DNA of 64,000 nucleotides, taken from assembly GCF_000169175.1 (NCBI RefSeq), contig NZ_AAWS01000031.1, forward strand, positions 43,047-107,046, written 5' to 3'. The notes under the pieces are model-generated. The model ran no database searches and was not told the DNA's origin. It worked only from the letters and a program-made list of their open reading frames with translations. This DNA is from Microscilla marina ATCC 23134 (GTDB taxonomy: Bacteria > Bacteroidota > Bacteroidia > Cytophagales > Microscillaceae). Position 1 is the stretch's first letter; every line of letters starts with the position of its first letter. The position numbers and the translations under genes are program-made. Of the stretch, positions 47,445 through 57,317 are shown one piece after another.

Positions 47445-48369
47445 GATTGAACTTTTAGACTGTTGTACCATGGTTATAAAATTAAAAACCAAGTAAGAAA
47501 GGGTTTTAATTTGGTAAAAACTAACAACTAATTAACAAGTAAAGGGGTACAAGTAATACAGTGTAAGTAATATTACTTATATAAAATGTAAAAATGCTAG
47601 GTTTTTTAGCCATTTTTTTTGTTAAACTTATTAAATTTACAAATGTAGTGTTTCATGAGGCTATGATTTGGATATGGCGTGCAATTTTGTTTCATTGAAG
47701 TTTAGTTATAGACACTTACACACTCAAAGTTTTTTTGAGGTAATTTATAGGGTTCATACTACTCAAAACTGTGTATAAATATAAAGCAGTCATATCAAAA
47801 TAAACTATACTATATAAACTGGATTGTTATGAATGCATTTCTGTACAAACAACTGCCTGACAAATTATTACTTGACTCTTTTAGTTGCTGATTGACAAGG
47901 TGTTTTGTTTGTATAAGTAGTTTTATTTTTTAGAAATGATACCTCAAACAATGAGATAAACTTTATAATAAACAGCTGATTTTTTTATAAAATATAGTGC
48001 TATTTTAGAGCTGGTTGAGGTATTTTTGTTAAATTGTATTATTACATTGTAGACCAATTTTACTAAATTAGTGTTTTACTAATAAACAAACTTTTGGTGA
48101 AAATCACCTTTTGTTATCATACACAGATAGTCGTGTAAACCTCTAATATCTAATCCTCTAAGTAAATGCGCTATCATTTTGGATGAACTTTGCTGATTGA
48201 TGCACTTTAAAAATCGTACAACATTCGCTTTTTGAAGTAAAATCAAGGGGCTAAAGTTGCTGAAAGAGTGGGCAGGTATTTAGTGGTTGAGGTACTAGTA
48301 CTAATATTAATTGTTTCAACTGTCTTTTTTTCTTCCTTTAACTTTATGCTTGAAATGCTAAAGGTAACT
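47445..48369. other. Long AT-rich gap, 925 bp
   Basis: Very AT-rich spacer between the MOSC gene and the SiaC-like gene. I see no convincing ORF (the frame open from 48268 to the SiaC start encodes a hydrophobic non-conserved stretch), no dispersed repeat, and no iteron or DnaA-box cluster. Confidence 0.45.
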
Positions 48370-48762
48370 ATGAAATCCATTTTTATTAAACAAACCAATA
48401 AATCTCCCGAAATCAATTTCAATTATGATACCGGTGAGCTAAAAATTACAGGCAACTCGTTAGTTCAAAACAGCTATGAATTTTATACTCCATTGTTAGA
48501 GTGGATTGATGATTATGTGCGAGCGCCTAAAGCAAAAAATACCAAGGTCTTCATCAAAGTTGTTTACTTTACTACAGATGCTTCTGGCTTTTTTATCAAA
48601 ATATTAAAACGGCTTGAGCAATTGGCTATGGCCAACCATTTGGTAATGGTAAAGTGGTACTATGAGGAAGGAGACGTTGATATGCGCGAAACTATTCACA
48701 TGTTTCGTAGCTTGGTGCCTCAGCTCAACCTGGAGTCGGTAGTGGTCAAAGAAGTGTTGTAG
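48370..48762 (+). CDS. SiaC-family (DUF1987) regulatory protein
   Basis: 130 residues from the start at 48370 (MKSIFIKQTN); an in-frame upstream extension to 48268 is hydrophobic and probably not translated. The family layout is clear: KSPEINFNYDTGELKITGNSLVQNSYEFYTPLLEWIDDYV with the body of the domain, then VYFTTDASGFFIKILKRL, where SiaC has its regulatory Ser/Thr, then VKWYYEEGDVDMRET. SiaC is dephosphorylated by the SpoIIE-type phosphatase SiaA, phosphorylated by SiaB and controls a diguanylate cyclase. Two SpoIIE proteins lie within 50 kb, although not adjacent. No SiaB- or SiaD-like gene is in the window. Confidence 0.75.
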   Translation: MKSIFIKQTNKSPEINFNYDTGELKITGNSLVQNSYEFYTPLLEWIDDYVRAPKAKNTKVFIKVVYFTTDASGFFIKILKRLEQLAMANHLVMVKWYYEEGDVDMRETIHMFRSLVPQLNLESVVVKEVL

Positions 48763-48845
48763 CCAAAGCATCGTTCATACATTTGCAAACGATGCTTATT
48801 GTAGGGAAACAGGAGGCATTGAGCCAATATACCAAACCAGGCTAC

Positions 48846-49478
48846 TTACTTGACCCTGATTGATTTCATCATTTTATAAACACTGCTTTTCCATTCCCTT
48901 AATTCCTTTGCTGGACAAGAGAAATTGAATATGTAAATTTTACCCTCTTTGACCGTGTACATCAGGTAGGAATATTGCCGTAATAGTCCTTTGGCTTTGC
49001 CTACCAATTTCTTTTTTTCTGCTTTTACTACCCCCACAAATTCAAATACAACAAAATTACGTTTTCTGATAGTTTGTATTTTATCCTGTTTAAAACGTAC
49101 CCCATCGTGTAGCCTTAATATGGTTGACTTATACAAACTCTTCATCATCTTTAGGTCGTTGAGGCTCCACTCTGCCTGATGTTTACGCATTTTCCCCTTG
49201 CTATCGACAAACGTTTGACGGGTACCTGCCGGAGCGTGAGTAAGCGCAGTGTTGATGCCAAAAGTAGCTTTGCCTACATTGCTTCTATACATAGCAATAG
49301 GTTTGCGGTAGCCCGCAAATTCTTGTTGATATTCGCGGTCACTCATGACTATAAAGTTTTCTGGAAGCTTGATAGTAATGTTGTCATTGATCTTGGTTTT
49401 TTTTAGTTTTTGGGCGTGGACAATGCTTGCTGTTGTTATGGATAGTAAAAAAAATAAGGTGCCAGTGAGTCTTTTCAT
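48846..49478 (-). CDS. Secreted protein of unknown function
   Basis: 210 residues with a signal peptide (MKRLTGTLFFLLSITTASIVHAQ), then a Lys-rich mature domain (ITIKLPENFIVMSDREYQQ; FVVFEFVGVVKAEKKK; YSYLMYTVKEGKIYIFNFSCPAKE; SVYKMMKSIRVK). The mix of strands and the final 'C-P-A-x-x-x-x-W-x-x-x-x-x-x-M-M-x-S' resembles the PsbP/DUF1795-like or lipoprotein-LpqN-like folds, but I do not assign it. Downstream of the isoaspartyl peptidase gene, same strand, 169 bases apart. Confidence 0.65.
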   Translation of the reverse strand: MKRLTGTLFFLLSITTASIVHAQKLKKTKINDNITIKLPENFIVMSDREYQQEFAGYRKPIAMYRSNVGKATFGINTALTHAPAGTRQTFVDSKGKMRKHQAEWSLNDLKMMKSLYKSTILRLHDGVRFKQDKIQTIRKRNFVVFEFVGVVKAEKKKLVGKAKGLLRQYSYLMYTVKEGKIYIFNFSCPAKELREWKSSVYKMMKSIRVK

Positions 49479-49647
49479 GTAGTATATTTATTTTATTAAC
49501 TTTATTATTTTTTGCTGCAGTATTTTCTAAAAAAATAAGGAGTGAATTTATCAAAAACACTCCTCCTCTCCTCAAAAGGGATTAGATGTTAATTGCTGTA
49601 AGGCAAAACGAAGCACCCTTCGTTTTTAGTATACCACATGTGGCGTA

Positions 49648-50652
49648 CTACCTATAAATATACGTTTTTATCTTTCCATCTGGAGTGGCTACTCCTCGGT
49701 ACATTCCTGCGCTATTAAAAGTCATGGTGTAGTTACCATCTTGGTCTAAAGCAATGATGCCACCTGAACCACCCATTTTTTTGAGCTTTTTCATCACCAC
49801 TTCTTTAGCTGCTTTTTGCACACTCCACCCTTTGTATTCCATCAAGGCAGAAATATTGTGGGCTACCACCACTCGCATAAAGAACTCACCATGCCCGGTG
49901 GCCGATACTCCACAAGTACGGTTATTGGCATAAGTGGCTGCCCCAATGATAGGAGTATCGCCTACTCGCCCCCATTTTTTATTGGTCATTCCTCCCGTTG
50001 AAGTTCCGGCAGCTATATTACCGTATTGATCCAACGCTACGGCACCTACTGTGCCCAGTTTTTTGTTCAAATCAATCAAATCTTCTGCGCTTCCACTTTT
50101 ACCTTTTACAGCGTTCTTTTGCACCCTTTTTAGTTGTTCATACCTACGTTTGGTATAAAAATACTTGGGTTTGACTATTTCCAACCTTTGTTGTGTGGCA
50201 AAAGTTTCGGCACCCTTGCCCGTAAGCATTACGTGAGGTGATTTTTTCATCACTGCCAAAGCGGCTGTAATAGGGTTTTTGACAATGGTTACACTGGATA
50301 CTGCTCCTGCATTGAGGGTCTTACCTTCCATGATAGAGGCATCTAGTTCGTTGGTTCCCTGGTTGGTAAACACTGCACCTTTGCCTGCATTGAACAAGGG
50401 CGAGTTTTCCAGTATTTTAATGGCTGTCACTACTGCGTCAAGGCTGGTGCCCCCTTTTTTTAATATATTGTGTCCCTTTTTTAAAGCCTCTTCCAGTTTG
50501 TTATGGTAAGCTTTTTCTTGTTGGGGTGTCATATACTTTTTAAGAATGGTACCTGCGCCACCGTGAATCACTAAGGTTATTTTATTTTTTTGTGTGTAGC
50601 CCCATTGTATCAGGCACAGCATTGTTATAAGTAGAGTTAAAACTTTCTTCAT
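49648..50652 (-). CDS. Isoaspartyl peptidase / plant-type L-asparaginase (Ntn hydrolase)
   Basis: 334 residues. Signal peptide (MKKVLTLLITMLCLIQWGYTQ), so periplasmic. The alpha-subunit begins ITLVIHGGAGTI and contains NSPLFNAGKGAVFTNQGTNELDASIM. The autoproteolytic site is at KKLGTVGAVALD with Thr as N-terminal nucleophile after cleavage. The beta part carries AAGTSTGGMTNKKWGRVGDTPIIGAATYAN, with the substrate-binding Arg and Asp, and GVSATGHGEFFMR. The family usually has GAGTYAN; here Gly is replaced by Ala. It hydrolyses isoaspartyl dipeptides or L-asparagine. Likely cotranscribed with neither neighbour with certainty. Confidence 0.92.
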   Translation of the reverse strand: MKKVLTLLITMLCLIQWGYTQKNKITLVIHGGAGTILKKYMTPQQEKAYHNKLEEALKKGHNILKKGGTSLDAVVTAIKILENSPLFNAGKGAVFTNQGTNELDASIMEGKTLNAGAVSSVTIVKNPITAALAVMKKSPHVMLTGKGAETFATQQRLEIVKPKYFYTKRRYEQLKRVQKNAVKGKSGSAEDLIDLNKKLGTVGAVALDQYGNIAAGTSTGGMTNKKWGRVGDTPIIGAATYANNRTCGVSATGHGEFFMRVVVAHNISALMEYKGWSVQKAAKEVVMKKLKKMGGSGGIIALDQDGNYTMTFNSAGMYRGVATPDGKIKTYIYR

Positions 50653-50701
50653 AATTATCTAATGTTAGATTTCAGCTTTGAATATACTTATATTTTGGCT
50701 A

Positions 50702-50734
50702 AGTCAATACTCTATGCCAGTTAGAGTATTGACT
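50702..50734 (-). terminator. Hairpin terminator
   Basis: Perfect 13-bp stem (AGTCAATACTCTA and complement) with a 7-nt loop, between the minus-strand porin-like gene at 50888 and the asparaginase gene; no strong T-run. Confidence 0.6.
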
Positions 50735-50887
50735 CGTCTCGACTTTTTGAATGTTTGCAAAAATTATGGCTTTTGTTGAGTGATGAGAAGGTTTTGAAGT
50801 CAATGGACAAAATGAACGATTTGCCGCGCGTTATTAAAAGTTGAGATGAGTTCTATGTTTAAATAAGTACCCATAAGGTTGAATGGG

Positions 50888-51766
50888 TCACCTGCCATCA
50901 CCTTTGTCTTTTTTAGGTGGGGTAGGGTTGGGAGGTGTTTTTTTTATGGGAGTTGAAGGAGTGATTATTACACGACGTTTGCGTTTTTTAGACTTAAAAG
51001 GTATGCGGTATAAAATATGGTATCCAAAGGCAAAATTAGCTGCATTGTTTACCCCGTAGCCAGGTATGTCGTTAGGGTAGAGTAACTCGCCCTCGCTTCC
51101 GGTAAGTTTTATTTTTACCCTAAACATGGGGCCCATGTATAAATTATTGAATAGTTCTACTTTGAACCCAAAATTGCCTTCGAGCCAAGTGCCCATGAGT
51201 TGTTTTTCTATAATTAGCCCACTCGCATCGCCCCCATTGGCAGTGTTGGTAATGGTATAACTAATGTCGTTGTCGAAGCGGGCATAACCAAAATGTAGCC
51301 CCACATATATTGCATCATCCTTGCTTTTTCGGTGTAGCATATTATAGTTAATGCCCATTCTGCCATAAAACCCTTGACTAGAATAAGTATAATTGCTTAC
51401 TCCTTGCCTTATTCTTTGTTCCACTCCTCCGCTCAACTCTATAAAATATTTATTATTGAGCAATACTTCAAAGGTTCCTTGATAACTGGTAAACCGTTGG
51501 TCGAATGTGCCAAATGCTGTAGGCAGTATATCGGCACCCAACCTAAAACCGGCCAACCTCAACGGCTTATGCAAAGAGTCAGGCTTTGTCTTTTTCTTTG
51601 AACGAGCTGGTGGCGGTGTAATGTTTATTCTGGTAGTTGACTTTACAGTTGTACTGGTGTCTTTCTTTGTTTGGTCTTTTTTGGTAGGGGTTGTTTGAGC
51701 CTGTGCAACGTGCCCAATAAGCAAAACTATCCCCACTAATACAACTAAACCCTGCATCACTTTCAT
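50888..51766 (-). CDS. Putative outer-membrane beta-barrel protein
   Basis: 292 residues, signal peptide (VVLVGIVLLIGHVAQAQ). A Lys/Thr-rich segment (25-65) precedes a domain with alternating aromatic strands (YFIELSGGVEQRIRQG; GFYGRMGINYNMLHRKS; AIYVGLHFGYARFDND; FKVELFNNLYMGPMFRVKIKL; FGYHILYRIPFKSK), as in small 8-10 strand barrels of the OmpW/DUF6048 kind. The C-terminal tail (IITPSTPIKKTPPNPTPP) is proline-rich. The lipoprotein-like gene begins 15 bp upstream and is probably in the same operon. Confidence 0.65.
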   Translation of the reverse strand: MKVMQGLVVLVGIVLLIGHVAQAQTTPTKKDQTKKDTSTTVKSTTRINITPPPARSKKKTKPDSLHKPLRLAGFRLGADILPTAFGTFDQRFTSYQGTFEVLLNNKYFIELSGGVEQRIRQGVSNYTYSSQGFYGRMGINYNMLHRKSKDDAIYVGLHFGYARFDNDISYTITNTANGGDASGLIIEKQLMGTWLEGNFGFKVELFNNLYMGPMFRVKIKLTGSEGELLYPNDIPGYGVNNAANFAFGYHILYRIPFKSKKRKRRVIITPSTPIKKTPPNPTPPKKDKGDGR

Positions 51767-51780
51767 TGCTTTACGATTGT

Positions 51781-52284
51781 TTATTTGTGCTCTAAAAATA
51801 TTTGAATGTTTCCACTGGTAGTGTCGGGGCTGACATTGATTAACCGCACCCGGCTGGTGCCAGACGATGAGGTGAACTCATTGATGGTAATGGCTTCGGT
51901 AACACCACAATCTGGTTTTTCAATACCTATTTTACGCGAAAATTTAACTTGAAAATCTTCACTGAAGGCCTTTTCTACACTGGAAGTATCGGTGTAAGTA
52001 CCTGCGACACTATAGCTTGCCGAGTTGTTGTCAGAAGGCAGCAAAAAATTGATGAAGTTACCGGTAACGGTATCAGTGGAAGTGCCATTGGTGGATGTGA
52101 TTTTGGTAAAGTTTACAGTGGTAGCACTGGATTGGGTACTGTCCAAAAAAAACAATACTTTGATGTAAGCAGAAGCATCACTGCTCTTGAGGTCTTGACA
52201 GTTTTGACAACGGCTGGTAAGCAGGGCTACAGTTATACACAGAACAATTTGAAACCAATGGGGTTGGGAGAATAACCTCTTCAT
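51781..52284 (-). CDS. Putative lipoprotein, upstream partner of the barrel protein
   Basis: Start at 52284 (MKRLFSQPHWFQIVLCITVALL); the frame is open to 52344. About 167 residues. The signal sequence ends at TSRCQNC, a possible but non-standard lipobox (Arg at -1). The mature part is a short beta-rich domain of about 140 residues (AYIKVLFFLDSTQSSATTVNF; VRLINVSPDTTSGNIQIFLEHK). No known family. 15 bp before the barrel gene, so almost certainly cotranscribed; many Bacteroidota pair DUF6452-like lipoproteins with DUF6048-like barrels, and this pair looks like that arrangement. Confidence 0.6.
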   Translation of the reverse strand: MKRLFSQPHWFQIVLCITVALLTSRCQNCQDLKSSDASAYIKVLFFLDSTQSSATTVNFTKITSTNGTSTDTVTGNFINFLLPSDNNSASYSVAGTYTDTSSVEKAFSEDFQVKFSRKIGIEKPDCGVTEAITINEFTSSSGTSRVRLINVSPDTTSGNIQIFLEHK

Positions 52285-52636
52285 TTTTATACGTTTACGT
52301 TTTTTTGAAGCAAAACTACAAGTTAAATACGAAATGAGGTACAAATTTGCCTCATAACTTCTCTTGAGTCAACAAAAAAAACCTTACAGACAAGGGTCCG
52401 CAAGGTTTCCAAACCATATAACCATGAAAAACCTAACTTACTAATTCTTTATATCCATATTATATAAAATCGATATCATGAACAAGTAAAAAGGTATTTT
52501 ATTTATACAAATGTATCAATAAAATCAATACGAAAAAAAAATTAATCCAATTTTTAGTAACTATACATCTAATGTACTGACATTTGTAAGAATTGCTTAA
52601 GTTTAGCATAATTTGGTAAAACTTAAGTACAATTTT

Positions 52637-53353
52637 ATGGATATAAAAGATGCACGTATACTTATAACGGGTGGAAGTGCTGGAATTGGCAAAGCCACCG
52701 CAAAAATGTTAGCCAATGCCGGAGCAAAGGTCTTAATTACAGGTAGAGACGAAAAAAAGCTGCAAAATGTTGCCCAAGAGTTGGGGGTAATGTATGTAGC
52801 AGCCAATGTTGCTTTACCTGCCGACATTGACAAAACGTTTGATATGGTTAACAACCAATTAGGAGGGCTAGATGTTTTGATAAACAACGCAGGCATTGGC
52901 GAATTCCCTACTTTAGAAGAACTAAGCCTCGAAGATTTTCAGCGGGTATACAATGTAAATGTGTTTGGGTTGGCACTTATGACCCAAAAAGCGGCGCATT
53001 TGTTCAAAGAGCAAAACTCAGGCAATATTATCAACATTGCTTCTACAGCAGCTACCAAAGGCTTTGAACGGGGTACTATTTATGCTTCGTCTAAGTTTGC
53101 CTTGCGGGGCATGACCGAGTGTTGGCAGGCAGAGCTACGGCGCTACAACGTGCGGGTAATTTTGGTAAACCCCAGTGAAGTACCCACTGCTTTTGCCCAA
53201 CCCGACCGTAAAGAACGTGAAGACGTGCCTCATAAACTGACCAGTGATGAGATAGCGCAGGCTATTAAAGGGGCTTTGGAAATGGATAGTCGGGGTTTTA
53301 TCAAAGAACTTACTGTAATAGCTACTAATCCTTGGCTTGCCGAAGGAAATTAG
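52637..53353 (+). CDS. Short-chain dehydrogenase/reductase (SDR)
   Basis: Start at 52637 (MDIKDARILITGG), 238 residues, normal for classical SDRs. Motifs: TGGSAGIG (Rossmann dinucleotide loop), NNAGIG, the catalytic Ser in NIASTAATKG and Tyr/Lys in YASSKFAL. The cofactor loop TGRDEKKL with Arg after Gly suggests NADP(H). PSEVPTAF after the active site is the substrate-side loop. Substrate unknown. Convergent with the secreted protein gene at 53612, separated by a terminator. Confidence 0.9.
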   Translation: MDIKDARILITGGSAGIGKATAKMLANAGAKVLITGRDEKKLQNVAQELGVMYVAANVALPADIDKTFDMVNNQLGGLDVLINNAGIGEFPTLEELSLEDFQRVYNVNVFGLALMTQKAAHLFKEQNSGNIINIASTAATKGFERGTIYASSKFALRGMTECWQAELRRYNVRVILVNPSEVPTAFAQPDRKEREDVPHKLTSDEIAQAIKGALEMDSRGFIKELTVIATNPWLAEGN

Positions 53354-53557
53354 CTGCGATATTTCGTTTTTGTGACGATATATCGCGTAAAAAAGGTTGT
53401 TTATTTCTGCGATGCTTGACAGCGACAAAAAAATATTGTGAGTTATATTGTTGATAGCCAAAGGTTTATAAAGTATTGTTTTTGTAGCTACATTTTTGGT
53501 CTTTGGTTTGAATATATACTAACCAAAGATATTTAATAAGCTTTGTGGTTAGGAAAC

Positions 53558-53588
53558 AAAAAAGACTCTACAGTGTAGGGTCTTTTTT
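53558..53588. terminator. Bidirectional terminator
   Basis: 13-bp stem with one G-T wobble (AAAAAAGACTCTA with its partner), 5-nt loop, A6/T8 flanks, between the convergent SDR and secreted-protein genes. Confidence 0.8.
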
Positions 53589-53611
53589 TTGCCTTTAGGG
53601 GTAGTGCAAGG

Positions 53612-54544
53612 TCATTTCTTTCGTTTAAAAACCCATACTTTTCCATTGGGTAGGTTGAGCACCAAGGCATCGTTTCCTGCAAGTTCAGCCTTGTATTTGT
53701 TTTTGCCTATATTGATTGTAAACGTCTTATCCTGAGCATTTAGGGGAGAGTTTCCTGCACCTATTCCAACATTACTTTTTTTACTGTAGTAAGTACAGAA
53801 AAACCAGCTTTTGTTTTGTTCTATGTCAATGTAATTGCCTCCAATATCTACAAACCTGCCATTGTAGGGGTAGTACTTTTGCTGAATGTCTTTGATTTGC
53901 CCTTGATCATTGATTTGGTAATAGTGATCTTGTTCGTATTCTTTTCTACTGGGCTTGCCGTTTGCGTCCCACATATAACCTATACTCTTGATAAGTAATA
54001 CTTGGTTGGGCAATTGACGACTAATGTCTACTTGATAGTTGGTATATTTACTGGTACGCCCTAACAATATACCACTGATAAACTTGCCTTGTAGGGTGTA
54101 ATTGATGAGAAAACAATGCACTTCTTCGATGCTGTCTTTCCACATTTTTTCATCTACAAAGAGGTAAACCAAACTGCGGTACTGATTTGATAACTGATAG
54201 CTGCCGTATTGATAGTAGCTAAATGCTTTTTCTTTCAATAGGTCGATGTGTGCAGACAGTGAGTTGCCCCTTAAAAACTGAGTGAGCCCTTGGTTTCCAA
54301 AGGGTAAAGTGTTGTTGTTGATGCTTTGCTTAAGAATAGGACCTATGATCCAGTACAATTCGTCGCCTTTGGGCACCAACTTTAGTTTCTTTTGTGGGCT
54401 GGTTTCCAGCCATTCCTGGCTGATATAAACCTTGGAACCCAGTTTTTTAAAGCCCTGATAGTAACGAGTAAATTCAGCAGCAGGTTGGGCTTTTGCCGAA
54501 AGGCAAATAAGCAAAACAAAAAAGATGATCAAACAATGTTTCAT
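53612..54544 (-). CDS. Secreted protein of unknown function
   Basis: Start at 54544 (MKHCLIIFFVLLICLSAKAQ, a signal peptide); the frame begins at 54574. About 310 residues. The mature part is rich in aromatic strands (YRSLVYLFVDEKMWKD; FIDIEQNKSWFFCTYYS-like segment near 240; NKYKAELAGNDALVLNLPNGKVWVFKRKK at the end). No sorting domain, barrel terminus or catalytic motif. Family not recognised. Confidence 0.6.
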   Translation of the reverse strand: MKHCLIIFFVLLICLSAKAQPAAEFTRYYQGFKKLGSKVYISQEWLETSPQKKLKLVPKGDELYWIIGPILKQSINNNTLPFGNQGLTQFLRGNSLSAHIDLLKEKAFSYYQYGSYQLSNQYRSLVYLFVDEKMWKDSIEEVHCFLINYTLQGKFISGILLGRTSKYTNYQVDISRQLPNQVLLIKSIGYMWDANGKPSRKEYEQDHYYQINDQGQIKDIQQKYYPYNGRFVDIGGNYIDIEQNKSWFFCTYYSKKSNVGIGAGNSPLNAQDKTFTINIGKNKYKAELAGNDALVLNLPNGKVWVFKRKK

Positions 54545-54705
54545 TGGAGGTAATTGATAAGTACTGATAGACAAATACCTAAATAACGAACACTAAGCCT
54601 TTATTGGTTTTGCCGATCAATATTTTGTGTTATCTTGATGACAAGCAAACATGTTTTGTCTTTTAAGTATGTATACTATGTGATTATAATACAAAAGCTT
54701 GCAAA

Positions 54706-57027
54706 ATGACAACACAAACGAAACTATGGTGGGTATGTTTTTTAGGTTGTTTGTTGTGGTTAACTGGGTGTAGCCCAGTAAAGACAAAGCCCAAAGTAAC
54801 CAATGGAAAAATGGATTTGAGCCAGTACGATTTTGCCAAGTCGGGTACCGTATTGCTGAGTGGGGACTGGGAGTTTTACTGGGAAAAGTTTTACTATAGC
54901 TCACATTTCAAAAAAGGGCGGCCTACTTCGAGCAAACTGGTAAATGTACCTGAAAGCTGGAATGGGTTGAATGTAGGAGGTAAAACTCTTGCGGGCAATG
55001 GCTATGCTACTTACCGGATGCGGCTGACGCTTCCTGCCAAAGGGATGAAGTTAGGGGTAAAAATGTTGACTGTCGCTACTGCCTATGAGCTGTATATCAA
55101 TGGTAAATTGCTATGTACTAATGGCAAAATAAGTCGTCAAAAACAAGGGGCAGTGCCTTCTTACAATCCATTGGTGGTAAACTTTGTGAATGACACCCAA
55201 GAGGTAGAAATAATCTGGCTGGTTTCTAACTACCATCATCGTAAAGGAGGTGCCTGGCAAGAGGTGCGTGTAGGACTTGAGCACCAAATAGACCGCAACC
55301 GTGAGGCCACTGCATTGGCCGATTTCTTTTTGATGGGAAGCATCTTTATTATGGCTTTGTACCATATTGGGTTGTTTTGGGCAAGGCGCAAAAGCGTGTC
55401 AGCTCTGTATTTTAGTGGGGTTTGTTTGATGGCAGCCCTTCGCTTGACAGTAACTGATGAATACTTTTTGCATGACTTTGTATTGGTTGACTGGTTTACC
55501 ATCATTAGGCTAGAGTACCTGTCTATGAACTTAGGCATGCCTGCTACAGCCTGGTTGTTGCGCACATTGTACCCTCAAGAGTATCCCAAACGATTGGCGC
55601 AAGCTCAGTCGGTCATGTTTTTGTTCCTGAGCCTTATTGTATTGTTCCTGCCCCCTCATTTGTTTACCCAAACAGTTACTCTTTCGCAGTTGGGCATTGT
55701 CATCAGTGGGTTTTACGCGGCTTATTTATTGGTAAAGGCAGCTTTGCGTAAGCGCGAAGGGGCATTATTGTTTATCGTGGGTTTTCTTGCCTTTTTTGGG
55801 GCCATTGTCAACGACATTTTATATAGCAATGATGTCATAGAAACAGACAATGTGTTTGGCACAGGTTTGTTTATCTTTATCTTTTCTCAAGCTCTGCTGC
55901 TTTCCCGCCGTTTTTCTAAGGCATTTAGCGAAGCTGAGCAATTGACTGAAGCCTTAAATTTTACTAATCAAAACCTGGAAGAGTTGGTAGGTGTGCGTAC
56001 CCAAGACCTTAAAGACAGTAACAATAAGTTGAATCAGTCGCTGGAAGAACTGGATGCCATTAATGAAAAATTGATAGAGTTGGATAAGTTTAAACAACAA
56101 ATGATGGGAATGATTGTGCACGATCTTAAAAATCCGCTCAACTCCATTATTGGCTTGTCGGAGCAACAAAACGATCCTCGTTTTTTCAGTACTATCCACC
56201 AGTCGGGGCAGCGTATGCAAGGGTTGATTATGGATATTCTGGACGTGCAAAAATTTGAAGAAAGTAAGATGAAATTGCTCAAAGACAAGGTAGTGCTGGA
56301 AGAACTGCTTCAGTGGGCTATTCAGCAAATTAGCTTTTTGATTCGAGAAAAAAACCATCAGGTGACTATTGAAGCTCCGTCAGATGTTTATGTAGAAGTA
56401 GACAAAGATCTCTTGCTAAGGGTGATGGTAAACCTCCTTACCAATGCCAGCAAACATACTCCTCAGAATGGTAAAATTTGCCTGTCTGTTGAAACCACCG
56501 CAAATGAACAAGGTAAATGGGGTAAGGTGTTGGTGGCAGATTCGGGCGAAGGCATACCAGCGACACACATAGATAAAATTTTTAAGAAGTTTCACCAGGT
56601 GTCACCAAAAAAATCAGGGGCAATACGTTCCACTGGCTTAGGGCTTACTTTTTGTAAACTGACCGTAGAAGCTCACGGAGGTCATATAGGGGTAGTATCG
56701 CCAGTAGGAGAGGGGGCTACTTTTTGGTTTACTTTGCCTTTGGCTGCTCCACCCACCACTCAAACATTATCTGCCGGAGCCCCATCGGTAGAAACATCTC
56801 AACGTCCGATAGCTTTTGATTTTACCTCAGAAGAACTAGCCTTGCTCAAACCTGTAGCAGTGAAGGTGGCACAATATGAGATTTTTCAAATAAGTAAAAT
56901 ACGTGAAGCAATGGCTCCGTTGGACACGCATTTGGGCGAAAGCCTCAAGAATTGGCGTATAGAACTGGAAGACTCCATGTATACTTACAATGAGCAGCGC
57001 TTTAAAGAGTTGTTGGAAATGCTTTAG
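54706..57027 (+). CDS. 7TM sensor histidine kinase
   Basis: 773 residues. N-terminal lipoprotein-like signal (LLWLTGCSPVK, an LTGC lipobox), then a periplasmic jelly-roll-like domain (about 30-195, YDFAKSGTVLLSGDWEFYW, VPESWNGL, GYATYRMRLTL) typical of 7TMR-DISM sensors, then seven membrane helices (about 205-405). A coiled coil (410-460) leads to the kinase core: HDLKNPLNSIIGL with the phospho-His, NLLTNASKHTP (N box), VADSGEGIP (G1) and STGLGLTFCKLTVEAHGG (G2). A C-terminal ~90-residue helical tail follows. No receiver domain and no adjacent response regulator; the nearby HTH proteins are candidates only by position. Confidence 0.93.
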   Translation: MTTQTKLWWVCFLGCLLWLTGCSPVKTKPKVTNGKMDLSQYDFAKSGTVLLSGDWEFYWEKFYYSSHFKKGRPTSSKLVNVPESWNGLNVGGKTLAGNGYATYRMRLTLPAKGMKLGVKMLTVATAYELYINGKLLCTNGKISRQKQGAVPSYNPLVVNFVNDTQEVEIIWLVSNYHHRKGGAWQEVRVGLEHQIDRNREATALADFFLMGSIFIMALYHIGLFWARRKSVSALYFSGVCLMAALRLTVTDEYFLHDFVLVDWFTIIRLEYLSMNLGMPATAWLLRTLYPQEYPKRLAQAQSVMFLFLSLIVLFLPPHLFTQTVTLSQLGIVISGFYAAYLLVKAALRKREGALLFIVGFLAFFGAIVNDILYSNDVIETDNVFGTGLFIFIFSQALLLSRRFSKAFSEAEQLTEALNFTNQNLEELVGVRTQDLKDSNNKLNQSLEELDAINEKLIELDKFKQQMMGMIVHDLKNPLNSIIGLSEQQNDPRFFSTIHQSGQRMQGLIMDILDVQKFEESKMKLLKDKVVLEELLQWAIQQISFLIREKNHQVTIEAPSDVYVEVDKDLLLRVMVNLLTNASKHTPQNGKICLSVETTANEQGKWGKVLVADSGEGIPATHIDKIFKKFHQVSPKKSGAIRSTGLGLTFCKLTVEAHGGHIGVVSPVGEGATFWFTLPLAAPPTTQTLSAGAPSVETSQRPIAFDFTSEELALLKPVAVKVAQYEIFQISKIREAMAPLDTHLGESLKNWRIELEDSMYTYNEQRFKELLEML

Positions 57028-57317
57028 CTTTGGGTATGTTCTCTTTGGTTTATCCTTTTGGTCAATGCCTGATTGTAGCAAATAGCAGCAAGTTGTTGTT
57101 AAAAATGGCTTATCTGTTATTTTTGCACTTTTTTATGAGTAGAGGTGGTTTTGATGATAATTATTTGGCAATGAGTGTATTAAATATTGTTTGTAGACTT
57201 GATTTATTTTATTAAAATGTTTTGTTGACATTTGATATACATCGTTTTTTTGCTTCAAGATGCCCCCTTCTTTAACTTCATCAGCAACTTGATTAACCAA
57301 AAAAATATCTATCCTTT

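Noticed and set aside
47445..48369. AT-rich spacer as a replication origin
   Set aside because: No clustered DnaA-box-like sites, iterons or origin-linked genes seen.
57030..57215. Short open frame after the kinase gene
   Set aside because: Hydrophobic low-complexity translation with no start context or family; more likely spacer.
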